Source: CAZWVR01 sp964637235
GTDB lineage: Bacteria; Bacteroidota; Bacteroidia; Bacteroidales; S143-33
Direction of reading: 5' to 3'
Assembly: GCA_964637235.1 (NCBI GenBank)
Contig: CAZWVR010000009.1
Coordinates: 1 to 43,277 of the forward strand
DNA: 43,277 bases
Shown here: one piece after another, positions 1-8,769 of the stretch
Position numbering within the stretch: position 1 is the first letter of the stretch
Layout of the letters: the number at the start of each line of letters is the position of its first letter
Translations under genes and position numbers: made by a program
Notes under the pieces: generated by a model
Told to the model about the DNA's origin: nothing
The model's input: the letters and a program-made list of their open reading frames with translations, nothing else
Database searches by the model: none

Positions 1-1318
1 TTTTGATTATCTCTTCGTAATATTTTCCCAGCTTGTCAAAAGGTGGGAGCACAAAACTATTAGTATGCCACAAAAATACAAAAGTTCCGTTAAATTTTTG
101 GACTATTTTCTTTATTTGAGAGAGTTTTTTTATAAATTCAGAAGGTTGAGGGTAGAGTAGTGCCATAGCTCCGTCCATTACTATCAGTGGCATTTCAATG
201 AGATTAAGAGTTTTGCGTTCTATAACGTCAAAAACTCTGTAAGGGTAGCAGCTCCCTGCCCTAAAACCTATGTCGGAGTAGAAACCGAGAGTGCTATCTA
301 TTTTCAATCCGTTTTGTTCCCAGAGTTGCCAGGTTGTGGGATTTACGAAGCGTAAAAAATGTTGGCGTCCTTCTGTTGGAATTATGTTGTAAGCATTTAT
401 AAATCTTTGTATTTCTTGTTTGAAAATTTCTGCATTGTTATAGCTGCGATATGAAGCGTGCAAGCCAATGATATGTCCTCGTTGTTGAATTTTTTTTACA
501 AGATTTTTGATTTCTGGTTTGTTGTAGTCGTAAAAAGCCTTTGGTTCTTTTTTTAGCGAAGGTATGAAATAGAAGTGTGATTTTTGATTATATTTTTCGC
601 TGATTTTCATTATAAAATCAAAATTGTCGTAAGGGTCTTTTGCTTTTGCAAGTATTTTTTTCGTGTATTGGATAGTGCCGTTAATAGCCATTTTTAGGCT
701 TTTTCTTTTTAAGATGTCGTTAGTTGTTGTTTTTAGAAATGTAATAAAATTGTCGTAGCGTTCTGGCACGTCAACGTCGTGTGTAATCCAAAGTTCATAT
801 TTGCGGTTTATTTGTGTGTTTATGCCTATGAAGTGTAGCAAATTTTTCAGGAATATCACATATTCGCAGACAAGTGGGCGATGATGTAAGTTATTCTTTT
901 TCAAGTAGTTAAGTTTGTCAGGAAAGCGGTTATGTCTGTCTTTTTGTTTTATAACTATCTCCTCCCAGCGTGTAAGCATAAAAAATGCAGAAGCAAACAA
1001 GTCTGCACCTATGTGAATTTCATTTTCCTTTTGTTCAAAATATGCTTCACCATATAAAAAAGGGAGTTTTTCGGGATAAAATTTATTAGCAGGCAAAAAA
1101 ATGGGTTTATTAGGTAAAAATTTTTCGTCTAAATAGCTGCTTTTGTTATAAGGGAAGAATGCATCGTTAAATTTAATGGAGTGATTATTATACTCAAAAA
1201 GCCAATACTTATTTGTATGTGTCTGAATTTCATAATTTATATTCTTAAAATAATTCAAAAGCGTTGAAATAATGTATTTTCGTTCTGGAATAAAGTTATT
1301 TGGTATTTTGATTATCAT
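1..1318 (-). CDS. Polysaccharide deacetylase-like protein (3' end cut by the window edge)
   Basis: Reading leftwards from an ATG at 1318 the frame stays open for 439 codons to the window edge, so the C-terminus is missing. The deduced protein starts MIIKIPNNFIPERKYIIST. Around residue 180 it has ELWITHDVDVPERYDN, which fits the NodB-type metal motif (H-D-x-D) of carbohydrate esterase family 4; further on it has GHIIGLHASYRSYNN, a likely second metal motif, and LRFVNPTTWQLWEQNGLKIDSTLGF, typical of the long Bacteroidota deacetylases found in capsule and O-antigen loci. It has no signal peptide. It diverges from the ABC exporter at 1472. I infer a role in surface glycan modification; the substrate cannot be read from the sequence, and NodB-like folds also occur in proteins without activity. 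Confidence 0.75.
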   Translation of the reverse strand, partial: MIIKIPNNFIPERKYIISTLLNYFKNINYEIQTHTNKYWLFEYNNHSIKFNDAFFPYNKSSYLDEKFLPNKPIFLPANKFYPEKLPFLYGEAYFEQKENEIHIGADLFASAFFMLTRWEEIVIKQKDRHNRFPDKLNYLKKNNLHHRPLVCEYVIFLKNLLHFIGINTQINRKYELWITHDVDVPERYDNFITFLKTTTNDILKRKSLKMAINGTIQYTKKILAKAKDPYDNFDFIMKISEKYNQKSHFYFIPSLKKEPKAFYDYNKPEIKNLVKKIQQRGHIIGLHASYRSYNNAEIFKQEIQRFINAYNIIPTEGRQHFLRFVNPTTWQLWEQNGLKIDSTLGFYSDIGFRAGSCYPYRVFDVIERKTLNLIEMPLIVMDGAMALLYPQPSEFIKKLSQIKKIVQKFNGTFVFLWHTNSFVLPPFDKLGKYYEEIIK

Positions 1319-1333
1319 TTACAGTATTTTGGT

Positions 1334-1341
1334 CAAAATTA
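1334..1341 (-). promoter_or_regulatory. Putative -7 promoter box of the deacetylase gene
   Basis: Read on the minus strand this is TAATTTTG, a full match to the Bacteroidota -7 consensus TAnnTTTG. It lies 15 bases before the ATG at 1318, giving a very short leader. I see no TTG at the expected -33 distance, so support is from the -7 box only. Confidence 0.45.
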
Positions 1342-1445
1342 GAAAAAATATTCTTTTATGTAGTTAATGCCTATGGGATAACAATGTATAAATTGTATAA
1401 ATTTACAATTCTCGTCTATAAATGCCAGATTAAAAAATTAAATTA

Positions 1446-1453
1446 TATTTTTG
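1446..1453 (+). promoter_or_regulatory. Putative -7 promoter box of the ABC exporter gene
   Basis: TATTTTTG matches TAnnTTTG. The last three bases form the TTG at 1451 that opens the longest reading frame, but a transcript from this box would begin around 1460 and would not contain that TTG. This decides the start at 1472. No clear -33 TTG is seen. Confidence 0.5.
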
Positions 1454-1471
1454 AGCCGAAAATTTTTTCTG

Positions 1472-3289
1472 ATGAAAGACATTAAACGTTTATTGAAATA
1501 CGTAAAGCCTTATTATTCTAAGTCTATTTTATTTGCATTGAGCAATGCATTTTCAGTGATTTTTGCCTTGTTTTCTTTTACAATGCTTATACCTTTTCTA
1601 CGTATTTTATTTAATCCGGATAAACTTGTTATGAAGCTTAAACCTTGGGATTATTCCTCAGGTACCTTGATTCATAATATGTTGTACTATTTAAGTCAAA
1701 TAATTAAAAATCAGGGGGTTTTAGATGCATTGTTAATAGTAAGCATAATAGTAATTATAGCTACTTTTTTTAAAACAGGCTTTTTTTTCTTAGGACGTTT
1801 TTTTATGGTAGATATAAAAAATTCTGTGCAAAGAGATTTGATGAAAAGATTTTATGAAAAGATAGTTTTGTTGCCAATGCAATATTATAGTGAGCAGAGA
1901 AAAGGTAATTTATTAACAAGAATGACGAGTGATATTAACGAAGTAAAGAATGCCGTTGAAAATTTACATTCTTTTCTATTACGCGATCCAATAATGCTCT
2001 TTTTTTATGTGGGTTATATGTTTTATACAAGTTTTAAATTGACGTTATTTGTATTGGTATTTTTGCCGCTTGCAGGATATATAATAATTCGTATAGCCCA
2101 TAGTTTACGGCGGAAATCATATTTAGCACAGCAAATTTTAAGTCGTATTTTATCGATTAGCGAAGAGACCATTACAGGATTGCGTATTATAAAAGCATTC
2201 AATGCAGAGGAAAAGATGTTTAAGAAATTTAAAAAGATTATCTCTGATTTTTATAGAATTATGAACAAGGTAGAAAGACGTATAATGCTCTCACAGCCTA
2301 TGAGTGAATTTTTAGGTACTGTAATCATTGTAGTGATTTTATATTTCGGAGGGTCAATGATTTTATTGGGTAAAACACATTTGACATCAGAGATGTTTAT
2401 AACTTATTTAGTAGTATTTTCTCAGGCTATAAATCCGGCTAAGTCTATTACTAAATCTTTTTATAATATACAGAAAGGTTTAGCTTCTCTTGATAGAATA
2501 GAGGAAGTATTTAAAGAGAAAAATGAAATTAGAAATGATAATGGTTTAATTATCAGAACTTTTAAAAGTGATATAGAGTTAAGAAATGTGAGTTTTTCCT
2601 ATGGAGATAAATATATTCTGAAAAATATCAATTTAAAGATTAAAAAGGGTCAGACAGTTGCAATAGTAGGCGAATCAGGAGCAGGAAAATCTACATTAGT
2701 AGATCTTTTACCTCGTTTCTATGAAGTTCACCAGGGAGAAATTTTAATAGATGGCGTGAATATAAAAGATATCAATTTAAAAGCATTACGAGATTTGTTT
2801 GGAATAGTAAATCAGCAACCAATTCTTTTTAATGATACAATAGAATATAATATAACTTTTGGAGTAGAAGAATATACTCAACAGGATTTAATAAGAGCTG
2901 CAAAAATAGCTAATGCCTATGATTTTATAATGGAAAAAGAAAAAGGATTTGCTACACAAGTAGGGGAGGGAGGCAGTAATCTTTCTGGTGGGCAAAAACA
3001 GCGTATAAGTATAGCAAGAGCTGTTATGAAAAATCCTCCAATTTTAATTTTAGATGAAGCTACATCTTCATTGGATACAGAAAGTGAATTTTTGGTACAA
3101 CAAGCATTGAATAATTTAATGAAAGGGAAAACTTCAATAGTTATAGCTCATAGACTCTCAACTGTTAAAAATGCTGATGTAATTTATGTTTTGAATAAGG
3201 GAAGAATAGTAGAACAAGGTACGCATAAGCAATTAATAGCATTAAATGGCTATTATAAGAAGTTGGTAGATATGCAAGATATAGGTTAA
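1472..3289 (+). CDS. ABC exporter, MsbA-type fused permease and ATPase
   Basis: A 605-residue half transporter that should act as a homodimer in the inner membrane and export a lipid or lipid-linked glycan using ATP. The N-terminal half (about residues 1-330) has six hydrophobic segments of the type I exporter fold. The ATPase half has Walker A GESGAGKS (400-407), the signature LSGGQ (504-508), Walker B ILILDE (524-529) and the switch histidine in IAHRLST. I place the start at ATG 1472 (MKDIKRLLKYV) and not at TTG 1451, because that TTG is part of a promoter box. MsbA-like flippases often sit next to glycan genes in Bacteroidota, and the divergent deacetylase fits this. The substrate is not determined by the sequence. 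Confidence 0.9.
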   Translation: MKDIKRLLKYVKPYYSKSILFALSNAFSVIFALFSFTMLIPFLRILFNPDKLVMKLKPWDYSSGTLIHNMLYYLSQIIKNQGVLDALLIVSIIVIIATFFKTGFFFLGRFFMVDIKNSVQRDLMKRFYEKIVLLPMQYYSEQRKGNLLTRMTSDINEVKNAVENLHSFLLRDPIMLFFYVGYMFYTSFKLTLFVLVFLPLAGYIIIRIAHSLRRKSYLAQQILSRILSISEETITGLRIIKAFNAEEKMFKKFKKIISDFYRIMNKVERRIMLSQPMSEFLGTVIIVVILYFGGSMILLGKTHLTSEMFITYLVVFSQAINPAKSITKSFYNIQKGLASLDRIEEVFKEKNEIRNDNGLIIRTFKSDIELRNVSFSYGDKYILKNINLKIKKGQTVAIVGESGAGKSTLVDLLPRFYEVHQGEILIDGVNIKDINLKALRDLFGIVNQQPILFNDTIEYNITFGVEEYTQQDLIRAAKIANAYDFIMEKEKGFATQVGEGGSNLSGGQKQRISIARAVMKNPPILILDEATSSLDTESEFLVQQALNNLMKGKTSIVIAHRLSTVKNADVIYVLNKGRIVEQGTHKQLIALNGYYKKLVDMQDIG

Positions 3290-3399
3290 AAATTTTTGTT
3301 AATATGGTATTTGAATGTGAAAATAGGTGTTTTTGTATAGAAACTATGTTATTTTAAAAAGATTTTGGTAAAAAATTTTTCATTTAGAAAAAATTTTTT

Positions 3400-3407
3400 T
3401 TTCTTTG
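3400..3407 (+). promoter_or_regulatory. Weak -7 promoter box before acpP
   Basis: TTTCTTTG differs from TAnnTTTG by one base and lies 31 bases before the acpP ATG, in a 149-base gap rich in A and T tracts. No -33 TTG is at the proper distance. The position at the head of the acpP-fabF-rnc string is the main support. Confidence 0.3.
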
Positions 3408-3438
3408 TCGTCAGTCAAAAACCATAAAAATTACAACT

Positions 3439-3678
3439 ATGTCAGACATTGAAACCAGAGTAAAAAACATTATTGTTGATAAATTAGGAGTATCCGAAGA
3501 GGAAGTTGTACCAGAAGCAAGCTTCACATCGGATTTAGGAGCCGATTCTCTGGACTCCGTGGAACTCATTATGGAATTTGAAAAGGAATTTAATATCTCT
3601 ATTCCTGATGAGGACACGGAGAAAATTCAAACAGTAGGCGATGCTATAAAATATATTGAGGAACGCCTAAATAGTTAA
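3439..3678 (+). CDS. acpP: Acyl carrier protein
   Basis: A 79-residue acidic protein that carries the growing acyl chain in type II fatty acid synthesis. The phosphopantetheine site is GADSLDSVEL, with Ser37 as the modified residue, and the length and helix pattern are those of a normal ACP. The stop is followed by a 3-base gap and then fabF, so the two are surely cotranscribed. Codon use is richer in G and C than the neighbours, as expected for a highly expressed gene. There is no reasonable alternative identity. Confidence 0.97.
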   Translation: MSDIETRVKNIIVDKLGVSEEEVVPEASFTSDLGADSLDSVELIMEFEKEFNISIPDEDTEKIQTVGDAIKYIEERLNS

Positions 3679-3681
3679 CCT

Positions 3682-4932
3682 ATGGCATTAAAACGAGTAG
3701 TTGTAACCGGCTTGGGCACAATAAATCCGATAGGCAAAAATGTAGAAGAATATTGGGTAAATTTAATAAAAGGGGTTAGTGGAGCAGCTCGTATAACGCG
3801 TTTTAATCCAGAACAATTCAAGACTCAATTCGCTTGTGAGGTTAAAAATTATCAATCTACGGATTATTTTAATAAAAAAGAAGCTCGCCGGTTGGATTTA
3901 TTTACACAGTTTGCTTTAATATCAGCAGAACAAGCTATTGCTGATGCTAATTTAGAAAAAGGTTCCTACGATCCGGAAAGAGTGGGAGTTATATTTGCCT
4001 CCGGAATAGGAGGAATTACTACTTTATATGAAGATGTTAAAAATTTTGTACAAACAGGCTTTACACCGCGATTTAATCCTTTTTTTATTCCGAAAATAAT
4101 TATAGATATTGCAGCTGGCTATATTTCTATAAAATATGATTTTAGGGGACCTAATTACGGAACCGTTTCTGCTTGTGCTTCTTCTTCTCATGCTATAATA
4201 GCAGCAGTGGAGACTATTAGATTAGGAAAAGCAGATGTCATGATAACTGGAGGTTCAGAGGCTCCAATAAATCAGCCAGCTGTGGGAGGGTTTAATGCTA
4301 TGCATGCTCTTTCCACGCGTAATGATGATCCGGCTACTGCTTCTCGTCCTTTTGATAAGGATCGCGATGGTTTTGTTATGGGAGAAGGTGCAGGCGTATT
4401 AGTGCTTGAAGAATATGAACATGCTAAGAAACGTGGTGCTAAAATTTATGCTGAAATTGCAGGTACAGGTGCTACTGCTGATGCTTATCATATTACTGCT
4501 CCACACCCAGAAGGTAGAGGCGCTGCTAAGGTGATGGAATTAGCTATAAAAGATGCCGGTTTATCTCCTTCTGATGTAGATTATATTAATGTCCATGGGA
4601 CTTCAACAATTTTAGGCGATATTTCTGAAACATTAGCCATTAAACAAGTATTTGATGAGCATGCATATAAGGTGGCTATAAGTTCTACTAAATCTATGAT
4701 AGGACATCTTTTAGGTGGTGCAGGAGCGGTCGAGGCAATAGCCTCTATCTTGACTATAAAACATAATATCGTACATCCTACTATTAACTTGTTTAATTTA
4801 GATCCAAAAATAGATCCCAAGCTTAATTTAACCCCAAATAAACCTCAAGAAAGAAAAGTGGACGTGGTTATTAGCAATACATTTGGTTTTGGGGGACATA
4901 ATGCTTGTATCTTATTTAAATCAGTGGATTAA
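3682..4932 (+). CDS. fabF: 3-oxoacyl-ACP synthase II
   Basis: A 416-residue cytoplasmic condensing enzyme that extends acyl-ACP with malonyl-ACP. The catalytic triad of the KAS II family is visible: Cys165 in VSACASSSHA, His305 in VHGTSTILGD and His342 in GHLLGGAGAVEA. The glycine-rich end FGFGGHNACILF is also typical. Length is normal for FabF. It sits between acpP and rnc, the usual Bacteroidota order, and its TAA is directly followed by the GTG start of rnc with no gap, which suggests coupled translation. Confidence 0.97.
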   Translation: MALKRVVVTGLGTINPIGKNVEEYWVNLIKGVSGAARITRFNPEQFKTQFACEVKNYQSTDYFNKKEARRLDLFTQFALISAEQAIADANLEKGSYDPERVGVIFASGIGGITTLYEDVKNFVQTGFTPRFNPFFIPKIIIDIAAGYISIKYDFRGPNYGTVSACASSSHAIIAAVETIRLGKADVMITGGSEAPINQPAVGGFNAMHALSTRNDDPATASRPFDKDRDGFVMGEGAGVLVLEEYEHAKKRGAKIYAEIAGTGATADAYHITAPHPEGRGAAKVMELAIKDAGLSPSDVDYINVHGTSTILGDISETLAIKQVFDEHAYKVAISSTKSMIGHLLGGAGAVEAIASILTIKHNIVHPTINLFNLDPKIDPKLNLTPNKPQERKVDVVISNTFGFGGHNACILFKSVD

Positions 4933-5631
4933 GTGTCTTTAATTGAATTATCAGATAAAGAGTTTAGAAAGGTTTTAAGAAAATTACTTGGTTTTAAACC
5001 TGGGAAACTTCAGTTGTATAAGAGAGCTTTTATTCATAAATCTGCTACTTATGTAGATCATAAGAATAGGGTCGTCAATAACGAGCGTCTGGAATTTCTC
5101 GGTGATGCTATTCTGGACGCCGTTGTTGGCGACTATGTTTTTAGAAACTTCCCTACGGATAATGAAGGCTTCCTTACTAAAATCCGGTCTAGGCTTGTAA
5201 ATGCTTCAACTCTTTATTTAATGGCGAAATCTTTGAAACTTCAAGAACTTATACTTATAACTGAGGGTACCCATGTAAATAAAAAATATATTTGCGGCGA
5301 TGCTGTTGAAGCTTTAATTGGTGCAATATATCTGGATAAAGGCTTTGATAAAGCTTATGATTTTATTGTAAATCGTTTATTGAAATTAATTGATACACAG
5401 AAAATTATTACGACTGAGGATAATTTTAAAAGCCTGATTCTTCAATATGCCCAAAAAAAACATATAAATATCAGTTTTAGTACTGAGAAAAAGACAAAAG
5501 ATACTTTTGTCAGTATTTTAAGTTTAGAAGGTGAAAATTTTAAAGGTGAAGGACCTACTAAAAAAGAAGCAGAGCAAAAAGCTTCTGAAATAGCTTATAA
5601 AAAATTGATGAGTAATGAGAAAAAAAATTGA
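4933..5631 (+). CDS. rnc: Ribonuclease III
   Basis: A 232-residue double-stranded RNA endonuclease used in rRNA maturation and decay of structured RNA. The signature NERLEFLGDAILD is at 50-62 and supplies Glu54 and Asp58; the second acidic pair is Asp123 and Glu126 in CGDAVEALIG. A dsRNA-binding domain occupies about 165-232. The start is GTG at 4933, since no ATG occurs before the conserved N-terminal helices and the codon abuts the fabF stop. The 3' end overlaps the next gene by 17 bases. Confidence 0.95.
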   Translation: MSLIELSDKEFRKVLRKLLGFKPGKLQLYKRAFIHKSATYVDHKNRVVNNERLEFLGDAILDAVVGDYVFRNFPTDNEGFLTKIRSRLVNASTLYLMAKSLKLQELILITEGTHVNKKYICGDAVEALIGAIYLDKGFDKAYDFIVNRLLKLIDTQKIITTEDNFKSLILQYAQKKHINISFSTEKKTKDTFVSILSLEGENFKGEGPTKKEAEQKASEIAYKKLMSNEKKN

Positions 5632-5953
5632 TTGGAATGATTATCAGTTTTTAGGTATTCTTTCCTCATTGCCTTTGAATAATTTAAGTGTCTTAATTTC
5701 AGATATTTTAAATCTTAAACTGCGTTTCTATAAAGATACCTTTTTTGCTGATGAGGAATTTTATTACATATTATTTCCAACCCCTGTATCTCTTATAAAA
5801 CGACTTTATAATTTGAATTATATTTTTCAAGTTTATAAACATAAATATAATCCGGAGCTTCTGAAAAAAATTAAAAATATTGATAAAGTTGATTATGCTT
5901 CTCCAATAAAAATTGATGCTTTGGGTAAAAAATACCTTAAATTTATTCTTTGA
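5615..5953 (+). CDS. IPExxxVDY-family-like small protein, function unknown
   Basis: A 112-residue protein starting inside the 3' end of rnc. Position after rnc, length, and the motif near 88-96 (IKNIDKVDY) agree with the Bacteroidota family named for IPExxxVDY, which is usually found next to rnc and pyruvate kinase genes. Here the Pro and Glu of the motif are replaced by Lys and Asn while the Ile and the VDY remain. It has no signal peptide or membrane segment. The function of the family is unknown to me. The stop lies 7 bases from the convergent wecA-like gene, so no separate terminator fits between them. Confidence 0.6.
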   Translation: MRKKIDWNDYQFLGILSSLPLNNLSVLISDILNLKLRFYKDTFFADEEFYYILFPTPVSLIKRLYNLNYIFQVYKHKYNPELLKKIKNIDKVDYASPIKIDALGKKYLKFIL

Positions 5954-5960
5954 TAGACAA

Positions 5961-7025
5961 TTAGTCAATTAAACCTCGTCTGCGAGCAATTGATGATGGT
6001 ATAAAGAAAATAATCATAGCCATTAACAAGAGTATAAGCATCATACGTCTAATGGTAATGTATGATGAAAAACCAAAAGAAAAGACTATGAAAAATAGGT
6101 TTATAGAGGTTAAAATTAGCACTATTTGTTTATGCGAAAAACCAAGAGCTAAAAATACGTGATGGATATGAGAACGGTCAGGTTTAAAGATTTTGCGTTT
6201 CGTTAGTAAACGTATGTAAATTACTCTAAGCATATCATATAAAGGCACAGCAAGAATACCCATAGAAACTGCTGGCGCAGGGAGTATGAAGTATGGGGAA
6301 TTTTTTATCAGGAGATTTTTTTGATTGAATTCTATTGCTAATACTGCAATTATTAACCCTAAAATTAAAGATCCAGAATCGCCCATAAACATTTTTCTTT
6401 TTTTACTAAAATTAAAAGGCAGAAAACCTAATAATGCACCTACTAAAATGGCTGCTATTATAGCGAAGTTATAATCTTTTACTAAATAGAACCAAACTCC
6501 AAAAGTTGTTCCAGATAGTGCTCCTAATGATGCCGATAGTCCATCAATACCGTCAATGAAGTTGAAGGCATTTATAATTACTAAAATTGTAAGTAGTGTT
6601 AAGGGGATTCCAATAATTGGCGAAATATGATGAATTGAAAAAAAACCATGTAAATCTGTTAATTGTATTTTAGCAAAAAATATTATTACTAATGATGCAA
6701 TAGTCTGACCTAACATTTTAGTCAAAGGCGCGATTATAAGTATATCATCTTTTATTCCCGTAAAAAACATAATAATAATAGCTGCCAATATCGCGGATGC
6801 ATGAGGAAAATTCTTAAAATCTATAAGTAATAGTCCAATAAACATTACAGCAGCAAAAATTCCTATACCTCCTAATCGTGGAACTATTTGCTTATGAACT
6901 TTTCTATTGTCTGGGATGTCATACAAATTTTTTAATTTTGCTACACGATATACAGAAGGCAATGAAATAATAACAACGAGAAAAGAGCTAATTAAACCTA
7001 AGAGTATTTTTTCGAGAGCTGTCAA
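5961..7025 (-). CDS. WecA/TagO-type undecaprenyl-phosphate sugar-1-phosphate transferase
   Basis: A 354-residue multi-spanning inner membrane enzyme that should start a lipid-linked glycan by moving a HexNAc-1-phosphate from a UDP-sugar to undecaprenyl phosphate. Family motifs: the Asp pair Asp93-Asp94 in GIKDDIL, NAFNFIDGIDGL (152-163), GDSGS (215-219) and the C-terminal histidine motif HIHH (286-289), which separates WecA-type enzymes from MraY. There is no ATG before the first membrane helix; the best start is TTG at 7025, so this is one of the few genes here with a likely genuine TTG start. It diverges from the carbamoyltransferase gene and fits a surface glycan locus. Confidence 0.87.
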   Translation of the reverse strand: MTALEKILLGLISSFLVVIISLPSVYRVAKLKNLYDIPDNRKVHKQIVPRLGGIGIFAAVMFIGLLLIDFKNFPHASAILAAIIIMFFTGIKDDILIIAPLTKMLGQTIASLVIIFFAKIQLTDLHGFFSIHHISPIIGIPLTLLTILVIINAFNFIDGIDGLSASLGALSGTTFGVWFYLVKDYNFAIIAAILVGALLGFLPFNFSKKRKMFMGDSGSLILGLIIAVLAIEFNQKNLLIKNSPYFILPAPAVSMGILAVPLYDMLRVIYIRLLTKRKIFKPDRSHIHHVFLALGFSHKQIVLILTSINLFFIVFSFGFSSYITIRRMMLILLLMAMIIFFIPSSIARRRGLID

Positions 7026-7087
7026 TTCAATTCTTTTTTACAAAGAACGGAACTATAAAAAAAGTATACAAGTTATAATTTTTAAAA

Positions 7088-8746
7088 ATGCTTAAAACTG
7101 ACAATACTTTTGCAATATATTGCATTCCTGATAAAAACAATTTTGATTTTGCTGATATAAGTCATGATCATAATTTGACATTTTTTAAAGGTTCTAAAAT
7201 AGAGCATTATTTGCATTTAGAACGAATTACGGGTAAAAAGTTTGATAATTCTTTGCATAGAAATCTTTATTTTATTCTAAAAAAATTAAAGCTTATTGAT
7301 GGCGATTTTGATATTATTTTTGTGGATAATGTAATAGGAAGAAGCTGTATCACAGAGGATGGGAAAGTTAGATTAGAAAGCATTTTTTCTAAAAAATTGC
7401 ATTCAGATGTTGAAAAAGCTTATGCTTTTTGGTTTGAAAAGGCTCGTGCCGTTTATGTATTAAATCATGAATTAGCTCATATATATGCTAATATTCCTTT
7501 TTTTGGTTCTTTCCGAGAAAATAGCTTATTACTCCATTTTGACGGAGGGGCAAGCAAAAGTAATTTTTCTCTTTGGCATTATAAAAATGGGCATACTTAT
7601 TTAGTAGATTACGGTTGGAAGTGGAAATATTTATCAAATTTATTTAATGCCAATGCTTTGAACTTTTTTATTTTGAATTTTAATAGGCCTCGTCATAATT
7701 CTTTTCCGGGTTCTTTTATGGGATATACCGCTTATGGCCAGGCTGATAGGAAAATTTTACAATGGCTAAAAGATAATAATTTTTTTAGTGACATTTGGCA
7801 CGATAAAAAACGCTTTTTTAAAGCTGCAAAGGCTACTTTTGGCTGGGATAAATCTAATTTTGACCCGAAAGATAAATTTTTACAGTCAATAGCAGCTACT
7901 ATGCAAAGTTTTTTTACAGAGGAAATAATTATTCATTTAAAAAAATTTCAACAACAGACAGGTGCTGAATATCTATATTATAGTGGAGGTAGTGCATTGA
8001 ATATTAGTACAAATACTGCTATTGTAAATTCTGGAATATTTAGCGATATTTTTATTCCTCCTGTGCCTAATGATGCGGGGTTATCTATTGGGGCAGGAGC
8101 GTATTTACAGCTTAAAAAAGGTTATACAATAGAGCTGCATTCACCGTATTTAAATAATTTTGGTATTGAGTGTGAACCTTTGAGCGACACTCATTCAGAG
8201 AGCTTAATAAAAAGAATCTCAGAACTTATATTACAGAGAAATGTCATTGGACTTGTACGAGATTGTGCAGAAGCAGGACCCAGAGCTCTCGGAAATAGGA
8301 GTATAATAGCCCTTGCAGATAGCAGAGATATGTATAAACGTGTTAGTGGAAAAATTAAGAAACGTCAATGGTATAGACCTTTGGCACCTGTAATGCTTGA
8401 ACGAAATGCTAAATTATTCACAGGATTGAAAAATATACATCATCTGAGTAAATATATGCTTTTAGCTTTTAAAATTTTACCGAAATACGTAAATCATATC
8501 CCTGCTGTGGTTCATATAGACGGTACTGCAAGAATACAAACTATTTTTAATAGAAAACAACACCCATTTTTATATGATTTGTTGGATTATTTAGATAGAA
8601 AGTATAATGTTAAAGCACTGATAAATACTTCTTTTAATGGTAAAGGTCAGCCAATTGTACATACCTGCGATAGTGCTTTAAAAACCGCGAAAAATATAGG
8701 ATTAGACTATTTAGTTTGTCAAAATGATATTATTGAGATAAAATAG
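7088..8746 (+). CDS. Carbamoyltransferase, NodU/CmcH/TobZ family
   Basis: A 552-residue enzyme that in this family transfers a carbamoyl group from carbamoyl phosphate, through carbamoyl-adenylate, to a hydroxyl of a sugar or natural product. The N-terminal Kae1-like domain has the metal histidines in NHELAH (His127, His131) and the ATP loop LHFDGGASKS; the C-terminal YrdC-like domain has CAEAGPRALGNRS (393-405) followed by WYRPLAPVML and LINTSFNGKGQPIV. Length is close to the usual size. Its neighbours (WecA-type enzyme, glycosyltransferase, AsnB) suggest a carbamoylated surface glycan; this is inference, since the acceptor is unknown. Confidence 0.85.
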   Translation: MLKTDNTFAIYCIPDKNNFDFADISHDHNLTFFKGSKIEHYLHLERITGKKFDNSLHRNLYFILKKLKLIDGDFDIIFVDNVIGRSCITEDGKVRLESIFSKKLHSDVEKAYAFWFEKARAVYVLNHELAHIYANIPFFGSFRENSLLLHFDGGASKSNFSLWHYKNGHTYLVDYGWKWKYLSNLFNANALNFFILNFNRPRHNSFPGSFMGYTAYGQADRKILQWLKDNNFFSDIWHDKKRFFKAAKATFGWDKSNFDPKDKFLQSIAATMQSFFTEEIIIHLKKFQQQTGAEYLYYSGGSALNISTNTAIVNSGIFSDIFIPPVPNDAGLSIGAGAYLQLKKGYTIELHSPYLNNFGIECEPLSDTHSESLIKRISELILQRNVIGLVRDCAEAGPRALGNRSIIALADSRDMYKRVSGKIKKRQWYRPLAPVMLERNAKLFTGLKNIHHLSKYMLLAFKILPKYVNHIPAVVHIDGTARIQTIFNRKQHPFLYDLLDYLDRKYNVKALINTSFNGKGQPIVHTCDSALKTAKNIGLDYLVCQNDIIEIK

Positions 8747-8747
8747 T

Positions 8748-8755
8748 TAACTTTG
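8748..8755 (+). promoter_or_regulatory. Putative internal promoter box before the exonuclease gene
   Basis: TAACTTTG matches TAnnTTTG exactly, begins one base after the carbamoyltransferase stop and ends 14 bases before the exonuclease ATG at 8770. No TTG is at a good -33 distance. It suggests that the exonuclease and the genes after it can be transcribed separately from the carbamoyltransferase. Confidence 0.4.
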
Positions 8756-8769
8756 TAGAAAGTTTTATT

